Source of the DNA: NS-11 sp036505795
GTDB taxonomy: Bacteria > Nitrospirota > Nitrospiria > Nitrospirales > NS-4
Assembly: GCA_036505795.1 (NCBI GenBank)
Contig: DASXSU010000091.1
Span: 1-64,000, forward strand
Direction of reading: 5' to 3'
DNA: 64,000 nucleotides
In this document: positions 52,640-61,356 of the stretch, in pieces
Layout: every line of letters begins with the position of its first letter
Numbering within the stretch: position 1 is the stretch's first letter
The notes under the pieces: generated by a model
The model's database searches: none
The model's input: the letters and a program-made list of their open reading frames with translations, nothing else
Told to the model about the DNA's origin: nothing
Position numbers and translations under genes: made by a program

Positions 52640-53613
52640 CTCTGACCTATCGGGAGGCGCTCAACCAAGCCTTGCGCGAAGAGATGCGTCGAGATGACAA
52701 GGTGTTTTTGATCGGAGAGGACGTCGCTCATTATCAGGGCGCCTTCAAAGTCAGCAAAGGCTTCTTGGAGGAGTTCGGACTGCGCCGCGTCGTCGATACG
52801 CCGATTACGGAATTGGGATTCACCGGCCTGGCGGTCGGCGCCGCCATGGTTGGGCTGCGTCCGGTCGTCGAGATGATGACCTTTAACTTCGCGATACTTG
52901 CGATGGATCAAATCATCAACAATGCGGCAAAGATCCGGTACATGTCGGGAGGACAAGTCTCCGTACCCATGGTCATTCGGGGGCCTGGGTCTGCGGCCCA
53001 TCAGCTGGGAGCACAGCACTCCCAAAGTCTCGAGGCATGGTTCTGCCATGTTCCAGGACTCAAAGTCGTTGCTCCCGGCACTCCTCGTGACGCCAAAGGC
53101 TTACTGAAAGCGGCAATACGGGATAACAATCCGGTGATCTTTATTGAGGCACAACTACTCTATCCAACGAAGGGCGAAGTAGAAGACGGAGATTACACGT
53201 TGCCTCTCGGCGTCGCGGAGGTCAAGCGCGCCGGCACCGATGTGACGATTATTGCCTATTCCAAGATGCTGTCGGTGGCGCTGGAGGCCTCAGAGGTGCT
53301 TGCGGGCGAAGGTATCCAGGCGGAAGTAGTCGACCCCCGAACGCTCCGGCCATTGGACGTAAACACTCTGGCCGCTTCCGTGAAGAAGACCGGCAAGGTC
53401 GTAATACTTGAAGACGGGTGGCCGTTTGCCGGGCTTGGGGCGCAAATCGCCGAGAGCCTTTACAGCACGGTCTTCGACTCACTCGATGGGCCGATAATCC
53501 GTGTGACAGGCCGCGATGTTCCCATGCCGTACGCGCGGAATCTGGAGGACGCCGCGGTCCCGGACGTTGAACGGGTCGTTGCGGCAGTGCACACGGTCCT
53601 CTATAAACAGTAG
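52636..53613 (+). CDS. pdhB: Pyruvate dehydrogenase E1 component, beta subunit
   Basis: The 325-residue transketolase-fold subunit starts TLTYREALNQALREEM and has the GEDVAHYQGAFKVSKG segment that completes the TPP site. It starts within the pdhA stop codon (ATGA). The E1 of the branched type has separate alpha and beta chains, unlike the single-chain E1 of Gammaproteobacteria. pdhC follows 19 bases later. Confidence 0.92.
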   Translation: MTLTYREALNQALREEMRRDDKVFLIGEDVAHYQGAFKVSKGFLEEFGLRRVVDTPITELGFTGLAVGAAMVGLRPVVEMMTFNFAILAMDQIINNAAKIRYMSGGQVSVPMVIRGPGSAAHQLGAQHSQSLEAWFCHVPGLKVVAPGTPRDAKGLLKAAIRDNNPVIFIEAQLLYPTKGEVEDGDYTLPLGVAEVKRAGTDVTIIAYSKMLSVALEASEVLAGEGIQAEVVDPRTLRPLDVNTLAASVKKTGKVVILEDGWPFAGLGAQIAESLYSTVFDSLDGPIIRVTGRDVPMPYARNLEDAAVPDVERVVAAVHTVLYKQ

Positions 53614-53632
53614 CATCACCGTAGGGAAGCTT

Positions 53633-55036
53633 ATGGCTAGCCGCGTCATCATGCCGAAACTGACCGATTCGATGGTCGAAGGCGTCGTCGTTAAATGGCG
53701 CAAAGCCGAAGGTGACCGTGTCGAAAGCGGCGATGTGCTTGCGGAGATTGAGACCGACAAAGCCGTGATGGATCTCGAAGCCTTTGGCTCGGGCACGCTC
53801 CGCAAAATTTTGGTGTCCGAAGGATCGACGGTGCCCTCGGGGGCTCTCATCGGGATCATCGCTGAACCGGATGAAGATATTGAAAGTCTCTCGAAGGGTA
53901 CGCCGGCTCCGGCGCAAAAGGCGGCTGCGGAAACCGAGGCATTGGGAAAAGAGGCCGTCCCCCGGGAAAAAGAGCCTGGCGCATCGGGACAAGGGTCGGT
54001 CCCACGGGAACAAGAGCCTGTCCAGGCAGGCTCGGGGGGGGAGGGTGAAATGGCCGACCCGGGGCTAACAGACTCGGGGCGGGCGGCTGCGCCGGGCAAA
54101 GGGTCGGTCCCACGGGAAAAAGAGCCTGTCCAAAGGGAAAAAGAGCCTGTCTCGGCAGGCTCGGGGCGGGAGGGTGCAATGACGAGCTCGGGGCAGGCGA
54201 GTGAAATGCCGGCCTCTGTCTCTCCACGCGTGCGCACGCTGGCCCGTGAGCAAGGCATTGATCTCACCGGAGTGAAGGGCAGTGGGCCCGGCGGACGCAT
54301 TATTGAGCGGGATATCAAGCCTCTGGAGGCCAAGCGAGAGACAAAGGATTCAACCCCAAAGTCCGGTGTTCAGCACGTGCCGTTATCGCAAATGCGAAAG
54401 GCTGTCGTGCGGATGACGACGCAAAGCAAAGCGCCAGTCCCGCATTTTTACGTCATGATAGAAGCAGATATGACAGATGGCCTTCGCATTGTCGACGAAT
54501 CCAAGTCTGCTCAGTCCCCGGTGTCGATCAACCATCTTATCATTGCGTCTTGCGCACGTGCGCTCCGCCAACATCCGGCCGTGAACGCCGCATTTGGGGG
54601 GGATGCCATCAAAGTCTTCACAAGCATTGACATCGGCATCGCCGTCTCAGTGGAAGATGGGCTGATCGTGCCTGTCTTACGTGATTGCGGCAGCAAGACC
54701 CTCGCCCAAATCGCCGAAGCGGAGCGAGTATTAGTAAGCCGGACGCGCAACCGACAGTTACAACCGGAGGAGTACAGTAACCCCACATTTCTCATCTCGA
54801 ACCTTGGCATGTATGAAGTCGTCGAGAATTTCATTGCGCTTATTCTTCCGCCGGCCGCTGCCGCACTCGCCGTGGGCTCCATTCGAGAGGTACCTGTCGC
54901 GCGTCATGGGCGGGTGGAGATCAGATCTTGCGTGAAGATGACATTATCATGCGATCACCGTGTGATAGACGGGGTCGGGGCGGCAAAATTCTTACAGGCG
55001 TTGAAATCGGAATTGGAGCATCCTGAACAATTATGA
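53633..55036 (+). CDS. pdhC: Pyruvate dehydrogenase E2, dihydrolipoamide acetyltransferase
   Basis: E2 transfers the acetyl group to CoA. The protein has one lipoyl domain (about residues 1-80, lipoylated Lys43), a linker, a peripheral-subunit-binding domain (about 195-230) and a catalytic domain (about 245-467) with the active His442 in CDHRVIDG. The linker at about 105-190 is unusual: it is made of repeated GSVPRE(K/Q)EPVQ-like units rather than the standard Ala/Pro-rich flexible stretch. I start at ATG 53633 because the longer reading runs into pdhB. It overlaps lipA by 4 bases. No E3 (lpd) gene is near. Confidence 0.92.
   Translation: MASRVIMPKLTDSMVEGVVVKWRKAEGDRVESGDVLAEIETDKAVMDLEAFGSGTLRKILVSEGSTVPSGALIGIIAEPDEDIESLSKGTPAPAQKAAAETEALGKEAVPREKEPGASGQGSVPREQEPVQAGSGGEGEMADPGLTDSGRAAAPGKGSVPREKEPVQREKEPVSAGSGREGAMTSSGQASEMPASVSPRVRTLAREQGIDLTGVKGSGPGGRIIERDIKPLEAKRETKDSTPKSGVQHVPLSQMRKAVVRMTTQSKAPVPHFYVMIEADMTDGLRIVDESKSAQSPVSINHLIIASCARALRQHPAVNAAFGGDAIKVFTSIDIGIAVSVEDGLIVPVLRDCGSKTLAQIAEAERVLVSRTRNRQLQPEEYSNPTFLISNLGMYEVVENFIALILPPAAAALAVGSIREVPVARHGRVEIRSCVKMTLSCDHRVIDGVGAAKFLQALKSELEHPEQL
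53964..54181 (+). repeat. Direct repeats within the pdhC linker, REP-like
   Basis: Two 31-base copies starting GGGTCGGTCCCACGGGAA at 53993-54023 and 54101-54131 differ at one base. Partial copies lie at 53964-53979 and 54135-54151, and a GGCAGGCTCGGGG block occurs twice (54026 and 54154 onward). The units carry internal inverted symmetry (GGGAC...GTCCC), and they keep the reading frame. Confidence 0.65.
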
Positions 55037-55938
55037 GCCGGCGAATTCCTGTACTCGATGACATTGAAGCTTCGGCCAGGCCGCGCTTGCCGGCGTGGTT
55101 TAAAGTGAACATCCGGGAGGGCCCGGATTATCAAGAGATCCGCCGGCTGACCGGTAGCCTCAAGCTTCACACCATCTGCGAAGAGGCGCGCTGCCCCAAT
55201 ATATGGGAGTGTTGGAACAGCCGCACGGCCACCTTTTTGATCCTCGGCGATATCTGCACGCGCCGGTGCCATTATTGCGCGGTGACGACCGGGCGGCCCT
55301 TGGCATTGGATGAAGCAGAACCGAAGCGCGTGGCGGAAGCGGTGAGGATCCTGGGGTTGCGGCACGCGGTTATCACCTCGGTCAATCGCGACGAACTGCC
55401 GGATGGCGGAGCGGCGATCTTTGCGGAGACGATCCGAGCCGTCCGGCATGAGCTTCCCAGTTGCACGATCGAAGTTCTCATCCCGGATTTCATGGGCGAT
55501 GAGGCCGCGCTCGATACGGTCCTTGCGGCCATGCCTCACATCCTGAATCATAATATCGAAACCGTTCCTCGCTTATTTCCTTCGGTCAGGCCACAAGGCA
55601 AATATTCACGGTCGATCGCGCTGTTGGACCAGGCCGCAAAGAAGGGTGCGCTGACCAAGTCCGGCCTCATGGTCGGCCTGGGTGAGACCCTCGAAGACGT
55701 GCGCGATGTGATGCGGGACCTGCGCCTCGCCGGCGTTTCGATCCTCTCGATCGGGCAATACCTGCAGCCCACCAAGGCGCATTGGCCGATCAGGCGGTTC
55801 TACGAGCCGGAGGAATTTCAGCGGCTCAAAGAAGAAGGCCTCGGTCTCGGCTTTCGACACGTCGAATCAGGGCCGCTGGTCAGGAGTTCATATCATGCCG
55901 AGGAAGGCGCTCGACACGGCACCGGCAGCTCATCGTGA
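55033..55938 (+). CDS. lipA: Lipoyl synthase
   Basis: LipA inserts two sulfurs into octanoyl groups to form lipoyl cofactor on E2. Two 4Fe-4S sites are visible: Cys49, 54 and 60 (auxiliary, with the C-terminal RSSYHA segment), and the radical-SAM CTRRCHYC (Cys75, 79, 82). The 301-residue length is standard. Being in the pdh operon ties cofactor supply to complex synthesis. It overlaps the next gene by GTGA. Confidence 0.95.
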   Translation: MSRRIPVLDDIEASARPRLPAWFKVNIREGPDYQEIRRLTGSLKLHTICEEARCPNIWECWNSRTATFLILGDICTRRCHYCAVTTGRPLALDEAEPKRVAEAVRILGLRHAVITSVNRDELPDGGAAIFAETIRAVRHELPSCTIEVLIPDFMGDEAALDTVLAAMPHILNHNIETVPRLFPSVRPQGKYSRSIALLDQAAKKGALTKSGLMVGLGETLEDVRDVMRDLRLAGVSILSIGQYLQPTKAHWPIRRFYEPEEFQRLKEEGLGLGFRHVESGPLVRSSYHAEEGARHGTGSSS

Positions 55939-56288
55939 TAGCCAAGGGATTTCTCTCGCAAAAGATCAGTGGCCTCCAATCCAAACTCCGAGACGCCTTT
56001 GCCGCGGCGCCTGCGGAACCGCTCTCGCCGGCCGATCTTGCTCTGCTTGAGCGCGTGGCCGATGCGATTGTCCAGCGCGGGATGGCTGCCCCGGCGGTCC
56101 TATTTTTAGAATCGCTCGGGCCTATGAATTTTCTCGGCAGCCAAGCCCTGCATTTCCTGACGCCGATCCTGAGTGTTGTCTTCGCGCAACGGGAAGTGGA
56201 ACGCGTGGCTTTGCTTCTGGAGCGCCGCGATATCCTCTCAAGGCTCTCGGTTCTCATAGATGCGCGCGAGCATGAGCGTCATCCTTGA
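55935..56288 (+). CDS. Small helical conserved protein after lipA
   Basis: The 117-residue protein (GTG start within the lipA stop codon) has a conserved-looking LFLESLGPMNFLGSQALHFLTPIL stretch and ends in a charged helix. I do not know a defined family function. It has no catalytic motif, signal peptide or membrane helix, but the Pro-rich hydrophobic middle suggests a protein-interaction role. It overlaps the next gene by TTGA, so it is firmly part of the pdh operon. Confidence 0.65.
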   Translation: MIAKGFLSQKISGLQSKLRDAFAAAPAEPLSPADLALLERVADAIVQRGMAAPAVLFLESLGPMNFLGSQALHFLTPILSVVFAQREVERVALLLERRDILSRLSVLIDAREHERHP

Positions 56289-58159
56289 GTATAGACTCCC
56301 AATCCTCGACCGACCGGCCACTGAGCACAATTGTTGCCACGGACTGCGGCAGCACCACCACAAAGGCCATTCTGATCGAGAAAATCGGGAACGAGTACCG
56401 CCAAACATACCGCGGCGAAGCGCCCACGACCGTGGAAGCTCCTTTCGAAGATGTGACCCGGGGCGTCCTCAACGCCATTGCTGAGATCGAGGAGCTCTCC
56501 GGACGTAAGATCCTGGATGGAGAACACATCATCACCCCGTCGGGATCGGGCGGCAACCCGAAGACCGGGGTGGATCTCTACATCTCTACCAGCAGCGCCG
56601 GCGGCGGGCTCCAAATGATGGTCGCCGGCGTGGTGCAAAGTATGACCGGCGAGAGCGCGCAACGCTGCGCACTTGGCGCCGGCGCGATCGTCATGGACGT
56701 GTTGGCGTCGAACGACGGCCGCCTGCCTCACGAAAAGATCGAGCGCATCCGATCATTGCGGCCGGATATGATCCTGTTGTCCGGCGGCACCGACGGAGGC
56801 ACCATCACCCACGTGGTAGAGATGGCCGAGTATATCGCCGCGGCCGAGCCGCGGCCCCGCCTGGGTATGAGTTATAACCTGCCGCTGATCTACGCGGGCA
56901 ACAAGGAAGCCCGCGGACGCATCAGCGAGATCCTCGGCAAGAAGACCGCCCTGACGGTCACTGAGAACCTGCGCCCGACGATGGAGCGGGAAAACCTCGT
57001 CCCGGCGCGCAACAAAATCCACGACCTGTTTCTCGAGCATGTCATGGCGCAAGCCCCCGGGTATCGTAAGCTGATTGAATGGGCAGGAGCTCCCATTATG
57101 CCCACACCGGCTGCCGTGGGCTTGATTATGGAGACGATCGCAAAGAAGCAGGGAATCAATCTCATCGGGGTGGATATCGGGGGCGCCACGACGGATGTCT
57201 TCTCAATCTTTCATGGAGCCTTCAACCGCACGGTGTCCGCCAATCTGGGAATGAGCTACAGCATTTCAAATGTCCTGGCCGAAAGCGGTCTGGAAAACAT
57301 CATGCGCTGGGTGCCTTTTTCCATTGAAGAGCAGGACCTGCGCAATCGCATCAAGAACAAAATGATTCGGCCGACGACGGTCCCGCAAACACTCGAGGAG
57401 CTTCAGGTCGAGCAGGCTATTGCTCGTGAAGCACTCCGGCTGGCGCTCGGGCATCACAAGACTCTTGCCACCGGTCTTAAAGGCGTGCAACAGGAGCGCT
57501 CCATCTCCGATGTGTTTGAGCAGAAAGGCTCAGGGCAAACGCTTATCAACATGTTGGATCTGGACCTGATCGTGGGGAGCGGAGGGATCCTGTCCCATGC
57601 GCCGCGCCGGGTACAATCGATGCTGATGATGGTAGACGCCTACGAACCTCTGGGGGTCACGGAGCTGTCCGTGGACAGCATCTTTATGATGCCGCATCTC
57701 GGGGTCCTTTCGACGGTGAATGAGCAGGCGGCCATGGAGGTGTTCGTCCACGACTGCATGATCTATCTGGGAACCTGCATTGCGCCCATCGGCCTAGACA
57801 AAGCCGGTGAGCGGTGTCTCGATTACACGATTGCCCTGCCAACCGGAGAGTTGAAGGGAACATTGAAGTTTGGAGAGATCCGGCTGCTCCCGCTCGGAGT
57901 TTCGGAAGAGGCGATGGTGCACTTGAAGCCGGCGAGAAATGTGGATGTTGGAGCCGGCCGTGGGGAGACCCTTGAGCGTCGGGTGCGCGGCGGCGTGGTC
58001 GGCCTGTTGCTGGATGGCCGCGGACGGCCTTTGCGCCTGCCCTCCCGACATGAAGATCGTGTAAGCCTTCTTACCCAGTGGCATCAAGCGTTGAACCTGT
58101 ATCCCGCTTCCGTTCCTCCCGCCATCGTGGCTGGAGAGACGACACAAGGTAAACGTTAA
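56285..58159 (+). CDS. GlmL/MutL-type ASKHA ATPase without mutase partners
   Basis: This 624-residue protein has the phosphate-binding ATDCGSTTTKAIL (about residues 18-30) and a second motif VDIGGATTDVFS (about 295-306), which places it in the MutL/GlmL group of the actin-like ATPases. GlmL proteins are annotated as glutamate mutase reactivating or chaperone factors, but no glmE/glmS mutase genes lie in this window. The TTG start overlaps the previous gene. It lies between lipA and a barrel/KOW protein in one operon, which suggests a role outside glutamate fermentation. Confidence 0.82.
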   Translation: MSIDSQSSTDRPLSTIVATDCGSTTTKAILIEKIGNEYRQTYRGEAPTTVEAPFEDVTRGVLNAIAEIEELSGRKILDGEHIITPSGSGGNPKTGVDLYISTSSAGGGLQMMVAGVVQSMTGESAQRCALGAGAIVMDVLASNDGRLPHEKIERIRSLRPDMILLSGGTDGGTITHVVEMAEYIAAAEPRPRLGMSYNLPLIYAGNKEARGRISEILGKKTALTVTENLRPTMERENLVPARNKIHDLFLEHVMAQAPGYRKLIEWAGAPIMPTPAAVGLIMETIAKKQGINLIGVDIGGATTDVFSIFHGAFNRTVSANLGMSYSISNVLAESGLENIMRWVPFSIEEQDLRNRIKNKMIRPTTVPQTLEELQVEQAIAREALRLALGHHKTLATGLKGVQQERSISDVFEQKGSGQTLINMLDLDLIVGSGGILSHAPRRVQSMLMMVDAYEPLGVTELSVDSIFMMPHLGVLSTVNEQAAMEVFVHDCMIYLGTCIAPIGLDKAGERCLDYTIALPTGELKGTLKFGEIRLLPLGVSEEAMVHLKPARNVDVGAGRGETLERRVRGGVVGLLLDGRGRPLRLPSRHEDRVSLLTQWHQALNLYPASVPPAIVAGETTQGKR

Positions 58160-58162
58160 GGT

Positions 58163-59296
58163 ATGGCACACAGCTACACGCCGGGATTGACCGTGACCCC
58201 TTGGTCGGTCATCACAAAGAAAAGAATCCTTCCGATTCCGGGCGCAGTGCATGTACAGGATGGCGAGTCGGTCAGCTCAGAGAAAGTTGTCGCTAGTGCT
58301 GAATTGCCGGGCAAGGTGCATGTCATCAATGTGGTAAACCAGATGGGCATCCAGCCTGAAGACCTCAAGGAGTATATGACCAAAGGGGAAGGGGACCGGG
58401 TTGAGCAGGGCGAGGTCCTCGCCGAGACCAAACCGCTGATCAAATGGTTCAAGTCATCCGTCACCTCGCCGGTGACCGGTTTCATTGAAACGATCTCGAA
58501 CTCAACGGGACAGGTCCTGTTGCGCGAACCACCGCGTCGTTTAGATTTGTTTAGTTATATCGATGGCCGGGTCGTCGAAGTCATTCCCGGGCAGGGGGTG
58601 CGGATCGAAACCACGTGCGCTTTTATCCAGGGCATTTTTGGCATCGGCGGTGAGACCTGGGGAACCCTGATCCTCGCGTCGGAGAGTCCCGAGGAGCCAT
58701 TGAACGCCCGGCAACTGACTCCTGAGCATGCCGGTAAGATCGTCATCGGAGGCTCCTTTGTAGGAGCTGATGCTCTTCAGCGGGCGAAGGCTGTCGGGGT
58801 CAAAGGCCTGGTCATCGGCGGCATGCACGATAAAGATCTCAGAGCGCTGCTTGGTTATGATCTTGGCGTTGCCATTACCGGAACCGAGAACATCGGTTTT
58901 ACGCTCGTCTTGACTGAGGGATTCGGCCACATTCCGATGGCGAGAAAGACCTTTGATTTGCTTCGGGGATTGAGCGGGCGCAAGGCCTGCCTCTCCGGGG
59001 CTACACAAATCCGCGCCGGTGTAATCCGCCCGGAAATTATTGTTCCCCTGACACCCGAAGAATCAAGCAGACGGGAGGATCGTTCCGTTCTAGTCAAGGA
59101 GGGTGCGAAGATCGGAGATCCAGTGCGGGTCATTCGGGAACCCTATTTCGGGCGCATCGGAGAAGTCGTCGCGCTGCCTTCGGAGCTCGCCATGATTCCG
59201 ACCGAGAGCCGCGTACGGGTCATGGAGGTCCAATTTGCTGACGGTTCCAAAGTTGTTGTTCCCCGGGCAAATGTAGAAATTATCGAAGAGTCGTAG
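58163..59296 (+). CDS. Unrecognised protein with biotinyl/lipoyl-like barrel and C-terminal KOW-like motif
   Basis: The 377-residue protein has, at about residues 65-140, a barrel-sandwich pattern (GDRVEQGEVLAE, then VTSPVTGFIETIS) similar to biotinyl/lipoyl domains but without an MKM motif. At the end, GDPVRVIREPYFGRIGEVV resembles a KOW segment. I do not recognise the family. It sits 3 bases after the GlmL-like gene, so they probably work together. Confidence 0.65.
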   Translation: MAHSYTPGLTVTPWSVITKKRILPIPGAVHVQDGESVSSEKVVASAELPGKVHVINVVNQMGIQPEDLKEYMTKGEGDRVEQGEVLAETKPLIKWFKSSVTSPVTGFIETISNSTGQVLLREPPRRLDLFSYIDGRVVEVIPGQGVRIETTCAFIQGIFGIGGETWGTLILASESPEEPLNARQLTPEHAGKIVIGGSFVGADALQRAKAVGVKGLVIGGMHDKDLRALLGYDLGVAITGTENIGFTLVLTEGFGHIPMARKTFDLLRGLSGRKACLSGATQIRAGVIRPEIIVPLTPEESSRREDRSVLVKEGAKIGDPVRVIREPYFGRIGEVVALPSELAMIPTESRVRVMEVQFADGSKVVVPRANVEIIEES

Positions 59297-59325
59297 ATTT
59301 CGCTTATTGGTATAGGTAAAATTGG

Positions 59326-59360
59326 CCCCCTTAGCAGATTTGTTTAACACACAAAGGGGG
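59326..59360 (+). promoter_or_regulatory. Inverted repeat covering the ribosome site of the heme protein gene
   Basis: CCCCCTT (59326-59332) pairs with AAGGGGG (59354-59360), the latter being the ribosome-binding site of the next gene. It could act as a translation block or a termination hairpin. Confidence 0.45.
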
Positions 59361-59365
59361 TGGTT

Positions 59366-60124
59366 ATGACGATCAGTAGATTCGGCCTGTGTGCAGCGAT
59401 TCTTGGCCTCATCGGGATGGGCCTTCTGCCGGGTATCGCGCTTGCGGCGGATGAGGAGGCAACGGAAACTGGGCGGCTTCTTGCCATTCTTTTGGATTCC
59501 GGCCGGGTGACGGTGGGGGCGAATCAGTCGCTGATCAACGATCCTGATAAGGGAGACAAGGGATTCACGCCCGAGGCGTTCGAAAAACAGCTCACAGAGA
59601 AGTTCAAAGAGCGGGCCAAGGTAGATCTCAGCAAGCTCAAAGATGAGAAGGTGCCTGCCCAAGCGAAGCAACTGCTGCCGCAACTGGTTGATGCCAGCAA
59701 GAAAACGGTCGCAGATTATCAGCCGGTGATCAATAAGCAGGGCGTGGGCTTCAAAGGATTCATCCCGGCGACCTTCGGGACGCAGGCCGCCGCGAAGTTC
59801 AGCTCGAAGTCCGGGATCTATCTGAAACAGACGACGCTTGACGCCTTCCTGCGCAACCCGAAGAACAAGGCGGACGAATTCGAGGCAGAAATCCTGAAAA
59901 AATTTGCCGACCCTTCCTACCCCCGACAAGGAGAGAAAATCGTAAGCGAGGCCACAGATGGAGGCAAGACCACTCGCGTCATGCTTCCGCTCTTTTATGG
60001 TAAGGGCTGTCTCGGCTGCCACGGCGAGCCCAAAGGCGAGAAGGACATCTCCGGCTACATGAAGGAAGGAGCGAAGGAAGGCGATCTTGGGGGAGCTATC
60101 AGCGTAAAATTGGCTCAGAAGTGA
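59366..60124 (+). CDS. Periplasmic c-type heme protein (DUF3365/Tll0287-like)
   Basis: The 252-residue protein has a signal peptide (about residues 1-28) and the heme-binding CLGCH near the C-terminus (about residue 218), within a Tll0287-like domain, so it should be a monoheme protein exported through the cytochrome-c maturation pathway. Such domains often serve as redox or gas sensors. It is translated from the ATG at 59366 after an AAAGGGGG ribosome site. Its stop overlaps the next gene (GTGA). Confidence 0.8.
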   Translation: MTISRFGLCAAILGLIGMGLLPGIALAADEEATETGRLLAILLDSGRVTVGANQSLINDPDKGDKGFTPEAFEKQLTEKFKERAKVDLSKLKDEKVPAQAKQLLPQLVDASKKTVADYQPVINKQGVGFKGFIPATFGTQAAAKFSSKSGIYLKQTTLDAFLRNPKNKADEFEAEILKKFADPSYPRQGEKIVSEATDGGKTTRVMLPLFYGKGCLGCHGEPKGEKDISGYMKEGAKEGDLGGAISVKLAQK

Positions 60125-61356
60125 TCCTTGTTTCGCTTTTTCTTCTTCTGCTGATCCACGGGGCGGCTTTCGCCGCCCCGTTCCCACTCACCCCTCCCGA
60201 AGGCTTTCGCGCACTGGACACTCCGAACGACGCCGGAACAAGCATTAGCCTGGTCTGGAAGGCTTCACCCGGCGACAGCAAGGATCGTAAGGTCCAGGTA
60301 TGGCTGGCCGAGAAAAAAGCGAACGGGTCTGTCGGAGAGTTTAAAAAAATCACAGAGCTTCCGTCCAAATCCCGCTACATCAAGCCGGGCGACTTCCCGT
60401 GGTGGGACCAACCGGCCGCGAAGGGCGATCACTATGTGAAAATTCCTTCCTCGCAAAGCTTTCCCATCGAAGATGGCAAGGGCTATGCCGCGAAATTGGT
60501 GATTCGCGAGGGTGACCAGGAGGTCAGCTCACCGGTCTCCGAGGCAACGCCTGCGCCGAACTGGGTTAATCTGGCGCAGATCAATAACCTTGCCTTCGTT
60601 GTAGTGTTCACGGGCATTTTGCTGACAAGCATCGGCGCATCGCGCCGAAATCCGCACATGTATTTGCGCCGGATCGCCGGGCTGGATGCTGTCGAGGAAG
60701 CGATCGGGCGGTCGACCGAGATGGGCCGGCCGATCTTGTATCTCACGGGCGCCGGGGACATGGGAGACGTCTCCACGATCGCGGCAACGGTGATCCTGGG
60801 AGAAGTGGCTAAGAAGGTGGCGCGCTATGATACGACGTTGAAAGTGCCGCATCGGGACCCGATCGTGATGGCGGTCTGCCAGGAGGTCGTGAAGGAAGCG
60901 TATGTGGAGGTGGGTCGGCCGGACGCCTACCGGGAGGACTCTAATTTCTTCATCACCGGCGACCAGTTCAGCTATACGGCGGCCGTGGACGGGATCATGC
61001 TGCGCGAGAAGCCGGCCGCGAACTTCTTTATGGGGTCCTATTTTGCTGAATCCTTATTGCTGACGGAAACCGGGGCGAGTACGGGCGCGATCCAGATCGC
61101 CGGAACAGATTCTGATCACCAGCTCCCCTTTTTCGTCACCACCTGTGACTACACCCTCATTGGGGAAGAGCTATACGCTGCCAGTGCCTATCTTTCGCGC
61201 GAGCCGGTCCTCGTCGGCACTTTGCGCGGGCAAGATATTGGCAAAGCCATCATCATGGCCGCGTTGATCCTGGGCACGACTTTGGCGACCTTGGGGGTGC
61301 TCGTCCAGAGCGACGCCGTGAATTATATTTTGGACCTGTTCAAGGACTTCAAATGA
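60121..61356 (+). CDS. Membrane protein with beta-sandwich ectodomain and DUF6754-like domain
   Basis: The protein has a signal peptide, a fibronectin-III-like extracytoplasmic domain (about residues 20-150), one transmembrane helix (about 160-180), a soluble segment (about 190-375) that I recall as DUF6754, and a final hydrophobic helix (about 378-398). The sequence of this domain shows GRPILYLTGAGDMGDVSTIAA, with no known catalytic motif. The function is unknown. It is joined to both neighbours by overlapping codons. Confidence 0.7.
   Translation: MILVSLFLLLLIHGAAFAAPFPLTPPEGFRALDTPNDAGTSISLVWKASPGDSKDRKVQVWLAEKKANGSVGEFKKITELPSKSRYIKPGDFPWWDQPAAKGDHYVKIPSSQSFPIEDGKGYAAKLVIREGDQEVSSPVSEATPAPNWVNLAQINNLAFVVVFTGILLTSIGASRRNPHMYLRRIAGLDAVEEAIGRSTEMGRPILYLTGAGDMGDVSTIAATVILGEVAKKVARYDTTLKVPHRDPIVMAVCQEVVKEAYVEVGRPDAYREDSNFFITGDQFSYTAAVDGIMLREKPAANFFMGSYFAESLLLTETGASTGAIQIAGTDSDHQLPFFVTTCDYTLIGEELYAASAYLSREPVLVGTLRGQDIGKAIIMAALILGTTLATLGVLVQSDAVNYILDLFKDFK

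Noticed and set aside
53964..54181. CRISPR-like array in pdhC
   Set aside because: Only two complete repeats, no regular spacers, in-frame coding, no cas genes.
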